Below are positions 8,786 through 16,998 of a stretch of 64,000 nucleotides of DNA, piece after piece (positions within the stretch are counted from its first letter, which is position 1; every line of letters starts with the position of its first letter). Below the pieces are notes generated by a model. It was given only the letters and a program-made list of their open reading frames with translations, had not been told where the DNA came from and searched no databases. The stretch covers positions 2,108,001 to 2,172,000 of the forward strand of contig CAVNZM010000005.1 of NCBI GenBank assembly GCA_963693365.1, in the 5' to 3' direction. The translations under genes and the position numbers were made by a program. The stretch is from Amoebidium appalachense (Eukaryota > Ichthyosporea).

Positions 8786-10326
8786 TCATGCGAGCACACT
8801 TGCATTCGGAGTTGTCGCTGCTGCGTTCGCGATGTCTTCCACAAGCCGCTCTCCATCCCTGCGCCTCGGCAGTCCTGCGGCTTCAAGCTCGGCATCGGTC
8901 AACACGACCGTTTTCTTGGTTATTACCTCTTGTATTACCTGTGTGTACCGTGGGTCATCAAGATTCGGCTGCACCACATATATGTCTGCTTCATGCATCT
9001 TAGCCCAGTAGAGTTCGGTCAGTTGCTTCCCGTACAGGGACAGCACGGCCCCGATTTTGTAGACTGCCCGGAATCCTCTGTCCACCTTCAAGTTCCCAAG
9101 CTTTGTCGTTATATGATTGCAGACCCGTTCCCCAATGGTGTTTCCATTGCCCAGTTGGGAACCCCAGTCGAAGCTTGACGTGCGCAGGAGTATGTAGACC
9201 ATCAACCAGGAGGCACATGCCGAGTCGTGTATTTCGTTTCTATCGACAAGTCCCTCATACAAAACCCTTGCAACACGTTTCTGAAGGCTCTTACATACAG
9301 ATTCGTGTTGGTAGGTGCGCAGAACTTTAGAGCTTTCAGTGTAACCGGCCCCCTCAAGGAACATACAGAGGGCGTCAGCGATTAGCCCTGCCGGGGCAGT
9401 CATGTTAAAGCACTCGACCACCTTGACTTGCGAATCGATAATGATAACAGAAGCATGCCCTGGGCTCGACACGTACATTATATAGTAGCGCTCACGTTCT
9501 TGGTTTTTCAGCCATGAAGAGAGGTTCGACACAAATTCTTTCGGGCATCTGAAACCCCACTTTCCTGCTGACACCTTCCAAGTTGACATTAATTTTTACC
9601 ATTGTCCGTCACAACACCGACTGCTGGTGTGGACTTGGGGACAGCATCACTATTATGCTCTATTTTGAGGGATGTGCCAGGGGATGTGCCAGAAAAAAAA
9701 CGAACAGATTTTGGTAGATAGGTTTGCAGCAGTACGAAGGTGTTGTCCCGAGACATAGAGCGACACCCTGCCACAGCCGGTGAGGCATCAATGGAGCCAA
9801 CCCCAATCACCTCGGTCAGTGACTTCTGAAGATCAACGAGACCGTTGTACCAGTCAAATAGAAGTGGCCACGTTTTTTGTATGTCCTCCATCATGTCCGA
9901 GGGCGTAGGTCTTCCAGGGACAACAGCCTGTTTGTACTTTTCGGCCACGTAGGGAGCACACTTCACCACAATCGACCCGAAACGGTGCTTCCGCTGGTCC
10001 ACGAGAAGCCGGCTTTTTGAATCATACCTTACAGCAAACTTGTATTCCGTACCAGCTGTTTGACGCATACAAATAAACAACAATCTGTAGCCACCCAGCC
10101 CTGCTTCAAAAACCAGAGATGTAACACAGGTCAGACAGACTGGTTCGACATCATTTTGAGTGCTCCACAAGTTGATGGAGAGACAGACGTCCCCCATAGC
10201 CCACTTGTATGTCTGGGTGTTGCGGGGTTTCAGATGTGCGTCTTCCAACTTGAAATGTTGGGTATTGCGTTTGACAAACTTGAAGAAGCAGTAGGGCTTT
10301 ACCGACAATGTCTGTGTTGAAGCCAT
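8786..10326 (-). pseudogene. Second copy of the putative cysteine-protease family, split by a single-base frameshift
   Basis: Two frames cover the family. 10326-9589 encodes MASTQTLSVKPYCFF onward and ends in DNGKN-stop. 9589-8786 starts MSTWKVSAGKW and carries the conserved core (HASVII, E-x-F-N, ACASWL-x-YILLRTS) and C-terminus. The intact paralog at 2478-3983 is continuous over the same junction. The break lies in an A-run (AAAAA) at about 9595, and the stop and next start share one base (TAATG). It is therefore either a one-base deletion (mutation or read error) or two proteins made by termination and reinitiation. All core residues survive. Confidence 0.7.
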
Positions 10327-10447
10327 CTACACAACAGCCAAATTTTTCGACATCTGCGTGGTTCCCTGGGACAGTTTCGGATGGGTTCCCGCGCGGGGTG
10401 GGGGGGGGGGGATTGCGTCCATTCTGTGACCGATATATGCAAAAGAG

Positions 10448-10454
10448 TTTATAT
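10448..10454 (-). promoter_or_regulatory. Possible TATA box overlapping the stop codon of the upstream gene
   Basis: The minus strand reads GGGATATAAACTC, and the TAA is the stop of the gene at 10449-10859. It lies about 120 nt before the ATG at 10326, farther than in the other genes, so its use is uncertain. Confidence 0.35.
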
Positions 10455-10859
10455 CCCTGCTGCACCGATGCCAGCAGGCTTGACGCAGCAGAAGTCCGGC
10501 GCGCACGGCATCGACGTGGCCCTGCGCCGCTTGCACCGCAGCACCCCGCCGGTCTTGGGGTCCGGTCGGTAGAGGTTGCAGCCCACAAACTGGTTGCACG
10601 GCACGAGCGACGGATTCTGCGGCACCACCGTGCGGCACAGCCACCCGCACCCCACCCCCGGCACCGGCACCTGCGAGCACACGGGCGCTGCGGTGGCCGT
10701 CTGCGCAACGAGCCGTGTGCATCTGGATGGTTGGGTGAGGGTGGGCGTCGGGGTGGTTGGCGCCGGCGTCGGGGGGGCCGTCACGGTCACGTAGCTGGTG
10801 GCGGCGGCGGCGGCGGCTTGTGCAAGTAGGGCAACGAGCACGTACATTACCGTGTGCAT
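10449..10859 (-). CDS. Secreted Cys-rich protein with a Thr/Pro stalk, 136 residues
   Basis: The start MHTVMYVLVALLAQAAAAAA is a signal peptide. It is followed by a Thr/Pro/Ala linker (TAPPTPAPTTPTPTLTQP), typical of O-glycosylated stalks, and then a C-terminal module with ten cysteines including a final CC. The even number suggests five disulfides. No named family recognised. With the genes at 4026, 5048 and 5521 it forms a group of small exported proteins in the virus-like segment. It is divergent from the gene at 10959, 99 nt away. Confidence 0.65.
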   Translation of the reverse strand: MHTVMYVLVALLAQAAAAAATSYVTVTAPPTPAPTTPTPTLTQPSRCTRLVAQTATAAPVCSQVPVPGVGCGWLCRTVVPQNPSLVPCNQFVGCNLYRPDPKTGGVLRCKRRRATSMPCAPDFCCVKPAGIGAAGI

Positions 10860-10958
10860 GGATAATAGTTGTGGGCGCAGGGGTGTTCTTGTTTGTTGGG
10901 GGGTGGGGGGCGGGAGGTCCCAGAGCTGGTTGTGTTCTATTTATTGGGGCCTGCACAT

Positions 10959-11711
10959 ATGAACTGGCCGGTGGAAAAGAGGGTGCTGTCCAACCCGGGG
11001 GACCTGCAAGCCTTTGTCGACGACCCAACGTGGTTTCATCCCGCCCAGCCGGGCATTGCGGGTGGGGTCCAGACCCGAGCACTGGGTGTAGTCCGCATCG
11101 TCTACCCGCAGCCGCCCGAGCCCACGGACGAATTCGGCAACATTCGCAGGGGCAGAATGTCGGTGCTGACTGCCCCACTCAGGTTTGTGTGCAAGCACAC
11201 GCACTTCATCGATGCCTGGTATGACCCTCCACGCGTGATGGATGATGGCCGCGCGACGGGCTTCTGGGAGTTTGCAATTGATGCGGGGCATGACTGGGTC
11301 GATGACAGGCGGCTCATGGTCACGTACAGCGCTGCACTGAATGCCTTTCAGTGGATGATGGTCTTTGACCTGGATATCCAGCCGCCGGATTGGGCAGATA
11401 TCATGCCCTCCTACACGGAGACCCCCACCTTGATCTTCGAGCGCCCGCTCCCCGGTGCCCCCACACTCGCACAAACAGCGGCCACTGGGCTCATCCGAAA
11501 CCAGGCCGCCGTCGTGCCTGCCCCGCCCTACACGCGCGACCGCCTCTGGATCCACAGGAACTTATGGCGCGGGCTGGCGCACGTGCTGCCCGATGAGGCC
11601 ATCGAGGCCGTGCTGGGCTTCGGCAACACGCTCTACGGGCTGCTCGGCACCACCCCCGGGGGCAGTGCGTACATGGGCACCACCGAGTGGCCCATCGACT
11701 ACGGCGACTGA
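10959..11711 (+). CDS. Unknown protein of 250 residues
   Basis: The ATG at 10959 follows a TATTTATTG box (10938-10950) by about 10-20 nt. The product is rich in Trp and Pro, begins MNWPVEKRVLSNPGDLQAF, has a beta-rich middle (SVLTAPLRFVCKHTHF, RRLMVTYSAALNAF) and ends in an acidic, Gly-rich tail. No membrane segment, catalytic motif or known family was found. Codon use and GC content match the resolvase and structural genes. Confidence 0.6.
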   Translation: MNWPVEKRVLSNPGDLQAFVDDPTWFHPAQPGIAGGVQTRALGVVRIVYPQPPEPTDEFGNIRRGRMSVLTAPLRFVCKHTHFIDAWYDPPRVMDDGRATGFWEFAIDAGHDWVDDRRLMVTYSAALNAFQWMMVFDLDIQPPDWADIMPSYTETPTLIFERPLPGAPTLAQTAATGLIRNQAAVVPAPPYTRDRLWIHRNLWRGLAHVLPDEAIEAVLGFGNTLYGLLGTTPGGSAYMGTTEWPIDYGD

Positions 11712-11786
11712 GGCCCTGCGCGGTTACGAAATATTGATGTGTTTCCTCTGTTTGAAGAAACGAAACTTTGAATGTATGTCGGGGGG

Positions 11787-13397
11787 CTACTGTGCTTGCT
11801 CCTGGCTGGCTTTCTTGAACACGCTGATGACGAGGTCCCTTGTCAAGTCGTCCTCCATGTGCTCCCTCGCCATCTCCAGCATGGAAGCAGCAAAAGTCAC
11901 AAAGTCCACACGGAACAGCTCGCGCTCGACGTTCTTGTGTTTGAGTGCCGTGTGCAGGCACTTCTCTGCAAGCGCCAGCTGCTCGGACGGCACGGGAAGC
12001 GCAAAGAGCAGGCGCTTGTTGGGCCCCACATGCCACGTACCGGCCTGCTTCATGCGGCCCTTCACGTCCTTCAGGCTCTGGCCGATCTTCAGACAGGGCG
12101 GGTCGCCATACTCGGACACAAACACGTAGATACCGGACTGCTGCTTGGTGCACACGTGGTTGGTGACCCGGCGCAGCTCATCACTGGCATCCTCGAATTC
12201 CGATGGAATGTGGTCCTGCTTGAGATTGTCTGTGGTCTGAAGTTCCAGAAGCCGACACTGCACCTCGAGTTTCAGGCGCTCCTCCCGGATCAGAGCAGCC
12301 TGCTCGCGCATCATCATGATCTCCGTGTACTGAGCAGATTCGGCAATGCGCGCCTCCTTGTACAGACTCAGAGCAGTTTCCATCTCGGCCTGGTTGGTCA
12401 TGAACTGGGTGATGTCTCCGAGCTTCAGTCTCTTGGGCTCCCTCTCGGGGGTGCCGGCCGCACCCATTTCCCCCCTCACACTGTCGCGCATGAAAGCGTT
12501 GGGTCCTGACGGGTTGGCCGCTGCCGTGGCACGGTTGCGCTCGATGTCCTCCACGAGAGTTTCGTCTCCACCTTCCAGGCGCGCTATGTCTTGGGCCCAC
12601 TTGTCGATGATCGCGGAACCATAGCGTGAGCCAGATGCAATCTTGAAGGTCAGCTTGACCAATGAAGTTGCAGGAACACCAGGAGATGGTTTTCCCCCAT
12701 TACCAAAGTGGCAATCGGTCATTTTGACCGATTGCTTGAGGGATGGGTCTTCGAAGATACGCCGTAGATATCGACCGGCTGCGTCTCTATCCAAACCGCG
12801 GACAAGCATGGTATAGTCCACAAGACTCGCCATCTTCACACCACCGACCTGACACACTCGAATGACATGGTTGCCTATGCAAATAGTGTCGCCTTTTTTA
12901 GCGACGACTTCGTTTCCGGTCAAGACAAGATCGGTGTGTTCGAGATCCATGTTTTGCGAGACTGAGGTATTGTGATGTGTGTCGGGTCCTTTTATACCCT
13001 CTGTCTGACTTCCAGGACTGGAATTTACTTCGTTGGACATCAGCCGCTTGATATCCAGGCGCGCTATGTCTCGAGCCCACTTGTCGATGATCGCGGAACC
13101 ATAGCGCGAGCCGGATGCCATCTTGAAGGTCAGTTTCACCAACGATGAAGCAGGAACACCAATCGAGGGTCGCTTTGAATCGCCGAACCTCAAAGGCCTC
13201 ATGTCGAGGCCTTTGATTTCCTCTTCATTCTCATAATGTCGTCTGACATACTCAGCGGCCGCATGTCTGTCTAAATTGCGCACCAGCATTGCATAATCAA
13301 CAAGACTGGCGTATTTAACACCTTCGGATTGAGCAACTCGCACTACATAGTCACCAATGCAGATGGTGTCGCCTCTTTTGTTCTGCTCGCCAGCCAT
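11787..13397 (-). CDS. Tandem MSV199/Bro-like repeat protein with C-terminal T5orf172-like domain (536 residues)
   Basis: Residues about 8-115 and 167-275 are two copies of one domain: GDTICIG, a SLVDY-x-MLVR-x-LDR motif, SLVKLTFK, then SGSRYGSAIIDKWA. At DNA level parts of the copies are about 90 percent identical, so the duplication is fairly recent. Copy 2 ends GGDETLVEDIERNR, typical of viral MSV199/KilA-like DNA-binding proteins; copy 1 is cut short. A coiled coil follows (about 315-380), then a T5orf172/GIY-YIG-like domain (SGIYVFVSEYGDPPCLKIGQS; residues about 410-500). Such proteins are typical of large DNA viruses and may bind or nick DNA. The joint between copies contains an intact TATA box and an ATG (see 12988-12998). 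Confidence 0.75.
   Translation of the reverse strand: MAGEQNKRGDTICIGDYVVRVAQSEGVKYASLVDYAMLVRNLDRHAAAEYVRRHYENEEEIKGLDMRPLRFGDSKRPSIGVPASSLVKLTFKMASGSRYGSAIIDKWARDIARLDIKRLMSNEVNSSPGSQTEGIKGPDTHHNTSVSQNMDLEHTDLVLTGNEVVAKKGDTICIGNHVIRVCQVGGVKMASLVDYTMLVRGLDRDAAGRYLRRIFEDPSLKQSVKMTDCHFGNGGKPSPGVPATSLVKLTFKIASGSRYGSAIIDKWAQDIARLEGGDETLVEDIERNRATAAANPSGPNAFMRDSVRGEMGAAGTPEREPKRLKLGDITQFMTNQAEMETALSLYKEARIAESAQYTEIMMMREQAALIREERLKLEVQCRLLELQTTDNLKQDHIPSEFEDASDELRRVTNHVCTKQQSGIYVFVSEYGDPPCLKIGQSLKDVKGRMKQAGTWHVGPNKRLLFALPVPSEQLALAEKCLHTALKHKNVERELFRVDFVTFAASMLEMAREHMEDDLTRDLVISVFKKASQEQAQ
12988..12998 (-). promoter_or_regulatory. TATA box captured inside a coding region
   Basis: The minus strand reads GGTATAAAAGG inside the open frame of the 536-residue gene, where it encodes part of EGIKG. 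An in-frame ATG (12950, Met150) follows at about 40 nt, the same spacing as the true promoter of this gene. It is likely the old promoter of the second repeat copy and may still drive a shorter product starting at Met150. Confidence 0.5.
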
Positions 13398-13433
13398 CCT
13401 GTGTCAGACTGACCCAAGTTGACTGTGTGTGCT

Positions 13434-13444
13434 CCTTTTATACC
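13434..13444 (-). promoter_or_regulatory. TATA-box promoter of the MSV199/T5orf172-like gene
   Basis: GGTATAAAAGG lies 37 nt upstream of the ATG at 13397. Its leader matches that of the left-edge gene, including GACACAG just before the ATG. Confidence 0.65.
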
Positions 13445-13599
13445 TGCGCACACGTTTGACGTTATCCATTCACACTGCTCACACATCGAACTGAGCCGAC
13501 CAGTGGGCTGGGGGGGGAGGTGCGTACGGCCTCTAAACATTCGGGGCGTTCTTCCGATGAGCACCCTGCGCGGGGCGTGGGGGGGCTGGGAGGGGCTGG

Positions 13600-13785
13600 G
13601 GGTGGCTGGGGGTGCCTCGTCTGCCTCGCATGCCTCGCATGCCTCGCGCGCAGAACGGCTGTGTGCGCCGTGTGCCCGTGTGCCCGTGTGCCCGTGTGCC
13701 TCGCACGCCTCGCGTGCCTCGCGGGGTGTGTTCGTGCTTCCTCTATTGTTCCTCGTGTGCCCCCCACAGCCACCCCCAGCCACCC
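13600..13785. mobile_element. Foldback (MITE-like) element, copy 1, in the spacer 13398-13841
   Basis: A perfect 14-bp inverted repeat (GGGTGGCTGGGGGT at 13600-13613, its complement at 13772-13785) bounds a GC-rich segment with several TGCCTCGC repeats, CGCGCAGAAC and TATTGTTCCTCGTGTGCC. The same order recurs at 14.87-15.0 and 15.57-15.75 kb. No ORF inside. No clear target duplication was seen. Confidence 0.5.
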
Positions 13786-13841
13786 AGGGCCCGGTGGGGG
13801 GGGGGATTCTCCTCGTTTGATTTGAGTGGTCGTGTCATTTT

Positions 13842-14819
13842 ATGCATATTATGGAAATGCATGGCGCAGACCTCGCATACACAAAAGTTGTTCAAAAGTA
13901 CTCGCGTGCGGATGGTCAGAGGGACTTTGCGCGTCTTGTGCGCTGGACCCCACCACCCCTCCGAAAAGGATCACCAACTACGCAAAGCAGAGTCGGCCTG
14001 AAGGCGGCAGACGTCTACCTCGCCAAACACCGCTTCAGGGCTTCCCGTTACCACAAGGGGGGTACACCCCGTCCCAGTGTCTATGACTGTTTGCGCACCA
14101 GGGAGGGTAGAGCAAGCCTGCTCAAGGCACAGGCCAGAAATCCAGGCCATCACATCCAAAATGCAGCCTCCATAAACTTTGGCGTGCCTGGTCAGTTCAA
14201 GCCTGCTGTTGTCAAGCAGCTCTACTCCACCTACTGTCTCAAGGGACGCGTCCTCGACCCATGCATGGGGTGGGGCAACCGTCTGCTGGCAGCCCTGGCC
14301 AGCCCACACGTCACACACTACTACGGTGTCGACAGCAACGTCGACATGGCAGGTGCCTACCGGGATCTGCTGGCAGCATACAACACCGCAGGCAAGCGCG
14401 GGGCACAAGCGCTCCACGTGGATACAAAGTGGGCCCCGTTCGAGGCCGCGGCCGTGCACGGCAAGTTCGACTGCGCCTTCACGAGTCCACCATACTACAA
14501 AATAGAGTGCTACGCAAACATGCCAGCCTACTGCGACTACGAAGACTGGTGGGCCAGGTTCTACATCCCCATGCTTGAAAAGGTCGTGGCGCACATGGAC
14601 GCGGATGGCTTTGTCCTCATCAACATACGCCAGAGCATCACCGAAAGGAGGATGTGCAGGCACATGGCAGGCCTGGGCTGGCCCCTGTACACCAAACACC
14701 GCATGCCCATAGCCGTCCGGCCCGGCTCAGGGGTTGCTGGTAGGCTGGACTACGAGCCCATCTACGTGTTCAGGAGAAAGGGTGCCGTGTCAACTCCAGG
14801 CCGCCACACGACCAAATAA
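13842..14819 (+). CDS. Amino-DNA methyltransferase (N4-cytosine or N6-adenine type), 325 residues
   Basis: The enzyme would transfer a methyl group from S-adenosylmethionine to a base in DNA. The SAM-binding motif is VLDPCMGWGNRL (Asp139) and the catalytic motif is FTSPPYYK (residues about 213-220), in the order motif I then IV. The S-P-P-Y form is common in N4-cytosine methyltransferases but also occurs in N6-adenine enzymes. Residues between and after the motifs (YYGVDSNVDM; GFVLINIR) fit the Rossmann-type fold. The first about 130 residues may help target recognition. Several ATGs lie near the start (13842, 13851, 13857). No restriction partner is fused, but PD-(D/E)XK nuclease-like genes follow at 15-16.5 kb. 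The stop codon overlaps AATAAA. Confidence 0.8.
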   Translation: MHIMEMHGADLAYTKVVQKYSRADGQRDFARLVRWTPPPLRKGSPTTQSRVGLKAADVYLAKHRFRASRYHKGGTPRPSVYDCLRTREGRASLLKAQARNPGHHIQNAASINFGVPGQFKPAVVKQLYSTYCLKGRVLDPCMGWGNRLLAALASPHVTHYYGVDSNVDMAGAYRDLLAAYNTAGKRGAQALHVDTKWAPFEAAAVHGKFDCAFTSPPYYKIECYANMPAYCDYEDWWARFYIPMLEKVVAHMDADGFVLINIRQSITERRMCRHMAGLGWPLYTKHRMPIAVRPGSGVAGRLDYEPIYVFRRKGAVSTPGRHTTK

Positions 14820-14869
14820 AGTCGTGATCTCAAGAGAAAAGCCGCCCTGCGAGGCGCTGGCGCGGCTGG

Positions 14870-14995
14870 CGGGTACCTTGTGTGGTGTGTGCGTGTGCCC
14901 GTGTGCCTCGCCTGCCTCGCGCCGGGTGTGTTCGTGCTTCCTTTATTGTTCCTCGTGTGCCCCCCACAGCCCCCCACAGCCACCCCCAGCCACCC
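14870..14995. mobile_element. Foldback element, copy 2 (left arm missing)
   Basis: It shares the interior of the copies at 13.6 and 15.6 kb (CCTCGCGCCGGGTGTGTTCG, TATTGTTCCTCGTGTGCC) and the right arm at 14982-14995, but the matching left arm is absent. It fills the gap between the methyltransferase and the next gene. Confidence 0.45.
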
Positions 14996-15019
14996 ACGCC
15001 CCGGGGAGGTGTCACGCCA

Positions 15020-15445
15020 TCAACGCCCGGACTTCCGAGCCTCTGGCGCAGCGGCGGGTGCCGTGTGCACGGGTGGGGGGGCACTGTGAGGCCCAACCGG
15101 AAACAGCCCGTACCGGATGTCCTCCTCGCACGTCACCATGATCTCGTGCTTGTCCATGATCCTCATGGCGTGCGCGATGGTTTCGGCGGGCACGGGCGGG
15201 CCGTGGTTGAACAGGTGCACGCGCATCTCCTTGTCGGGGTGGAAGTGGTGGTTCGCCAGCACGTTCGCCATGGCGGTCTTCCAGTCGGCCAGCTGCTCGA
15301 CCTGGACGATCTGGTGGTCCGTCAGCACGTCGATGCGCCCGACCTTGGTGAGCGTGTCCTCGACGCCTTCCAGCCGGGCGGCCAGCTCGTATACGACCAT
15401 GTTCCGTGCGAACTCAAGCTCGGTGTCCGTCATCACATACCGCAC
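15020..15445 (-). CDS. PD-(D/E)XK-like protein with a degenerate active site, 141 residues
   Basis: It aligns with the proteins at 16059-16550 and 19660-19812 through the pattern GRID-x-LTD...W-K-x-A...P-x-x-x-x-RVHLF. Asp39 of the GRIDVLTD motif is kept, but the E-x-K motif that completes the active site reads Q-V-E (Gln48-Val-Glu50), and the GQ of motif IV reads AN. If the alignment is right the protein cannot cleave DNA by the usual mechanism; it may bind DNA or partner with the active form. ATGs at 15445 and 15433 are both possible. The C-terminus is Pro/Ala-rich. Confidence 0.6.
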   Translation of the reverse strand: MRYVMTDTELEFARNMVVYELAARLEGVEDTLTKVGRIDVLTDHQIVQVEQLADWKTAMANVLANHHFHPDKEMRVHLFNHGPPVPAETIAHAMRIMDKHEIMVTCEEDIRYGLFPVGPHSAPPPVHTAPAAAPEARKSGR

Positions 15446-15571
15446 ACATAAAATTCGCGTGCCGCCCCAACCGGGTTACCCATTGACAATCACACATCGC
15501 ACTTTCGACCTTGTGTGTGCGCCCGACAATGTTGCGGCGCGTGGGGGGCGGGGGTGGCTGGGCGGGGCTGG

Positions 15572-15745
15572 GGGTGGCTGGGGGCGCGGGTGCCTCGCGT
15601 GCCTCGCGTGCCTCGCGCGCAGAACAGTGTCTGTGGGCGCCCTGAGTGCTGTGTATGCCCGTGTGTGCGCGTGCGCGGGTGCCGCGCGCGCGGGTGGTTC
15701 CTTTATTGGTCCTTGTGTGCCCCCCACAGCCACCCCCAGCCACCC
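15572..15745. mobile_element. Foldback element, copy 3, in the spacer 15446-15886
   Basis: The inverted repeat GGGTGGCTGGGGG (15572-15584) is matched at 15733-15745, enclosing the same TGCCTCGCG / GCGCAGAAC / CCTTGTGTGCCCCC order as copy 1. More CCTCGC repeats continue to about 15840. Confidence 0.5.
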
Positions 15746-15886
15746 AGGGCCCCCGGGGGGAGGGGTGCTCACCCCTCGCATGCCTCACATGCCTCGCATG
15801 CCTCGTGTGCCTCGCGTGCCCAGCGCGCCTCGCCCGCCTCGCGGGGTGGGGTGTGTGTGCGTTTGTGTGTTTCTTCTCGGACAACT

Positions 15887-16190
15887 CTAATTTGCCATGA
15901 TCTTGCTATATACTATCTTGTGGGCACGGGTGTGTCTGCCAGGTTTCCCTATAGAGACACGCTCTCCTGCGGGAACAAACGACGACCCGCCCAAAACCCG
16001 TGTCAGCACCGTTCCCAGTCTCTTGATCCCCACCTCGCAATCGTCCAACATATTTATATCAGCCCATTGTCGCATGCAACCGGATATCCCCGATGTCGTA
16101 ACCCAGGTCCCATTCTCGATACCAAAGCTGTGTGTTCCGCGTGCGCCTGTCACTATGTCCTTTAGAAAGTGTATTTCGTTCGACTCCTGT
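15887..16190 (-). pseudogene. Truncated duplicate of the C-terminal domain of the D5-like helicase
   Basis: The frame ending at a TAG at 15887-15889 encodes about 100 residues that match the last part of the helicase at 16999-19056: IHFLKDI / IQFLRDI, GTHSFGIENGTW / GTQDFGIADGCW, WADINML / WADANML, and the ending YSKIMAN / FSKILSHK. Its 5' part overlaps the end of the nuclease-like gene (16059-16550) in another frame, so one frameshift near 16190-16210 would fuse the two. It lacks any ATPase motif. It is either a leftover of a partial gene duplication or the tail of a broken nuclease-helicase fusion. Confidence 0.6.
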
Positions 16191-16550
16191 GCCCTCTCCG
16201 TTGGTTTTGTCCGGGTTGTGGATGTCCCCGTGACACCCCCAAATTAGCCGCAGAGTGTCGGGCTCCACCGTCACAAATACCCCAAGAGATTCTAAGGTCT
16301 CAACGGCAACCCTATAAACCTCGATGGATGCGTAACCAAACAGGTGCACACGAGCCTGTCGACCAGGGTAGAAGCGTTGGTACGCCTGCACCTGTCCAAG
16401 CGCCGCCTTCCACTGCGCCACACGCTTGACCTCGATGACCTGCGTGTCCGTGAGTATGTCGATTCGGCCGGCTGGCGTGACCACTTCGCACTTCCCCCCC
16501 TCAATCCTGGCTAACCGATCTCTGACCGACGCTTCATCATACGATGCCAT
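16059..16550 (-). CDS. PD-(D/E)XK-family nuclease-like protein, 163 residues
   Basis: The core motif set is complete: Glu17, Asp31 in GRIDILTD, Glu40 and Lys42 in IEVKR, and Gln53 in WKAALGQVQAY, followed by YPGRQARVHLFG. This compact nuclease type is common in large DNA viruses, virophages and transposable elements. The start MASYDEAS at 16550 matches MATYNEAF of the copy at 19660; an ATG three bases upstream is also possible. The last about 45 residues overlap the helicase C-terminal remnant in another frame and may not be the original ending. A TATAATATAAAA box lies 25-40 nt upstream. Confidence 0.65.
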   Translation of the reverse strand: MASYDEASVRDRLARIEGGKCEVVTPAGRIDILTDTQVIEVKRVAQWKAALGQVQAYQRFYPGRQARVHLFGYASIEVYRVAVETLESLGVFVTVEPDTLRLIWGCHGDIHNPDKTNGEGTGVERNTLSKGHSDRRTRNTQLWYREWDLGYDIGDIRLHATMG

Positions 16551-16576
16551 CATAATAGGGTACCAAAAAAACACGA

Positions 16577-16592
16577 CTCATTTTTATATTAT
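16577..16592 (-). promoter_or_regulatory. AT-rich TATA element before the nuclease-like gene
   Basis: The minus strand reads TTATAATATAAAAATG, 27-42 nt upstream of the ATG at 16550. Confidence 0.4.
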
Positions 16593-16998
16593 AAGCCAGT
16601 CCGGGTGTTATGAATCCGATATAACACCAATCACAACAAAACCACCGACACACCACCAACCTACCCAAGTTACCACCAACCTACCAACAGTAATCGCGAT
16701 TTCGATTAGTAGAATTAGACCCAAACGTCGATTTCACTTATAAATAGTAGGTTGGGTAGGTTCAGTGGGTTGTTTTGGGGTTGAGTCGAGCTGGGGCAAA
16801 AACAAACGAACACCAACGATGTGTGTTTGGGGGGACCCCTCCGAGAACCTACCCAACCTACCGAAGTTACCAAAACCCCCAACAACCAATGAAATACGCC
16901 CGTTAAACCAAGAAACCAATCGGATGGCTTTGTTAAAACGTTTGCGCAAAACCCAAGCTACCACCAAGTGGCCGAAGTTACTGAAAGGAAGCTGGCGA
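16593..16998. other. Spacer between the nuclease-like and helicase genes
   Basis: About 400 bp with irregular repeats of ACCTACC and AGTTACCA and no credible gene. It lies downstream of the helicase stop codon and probably holds its 3' end. Confidence 0.5.
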
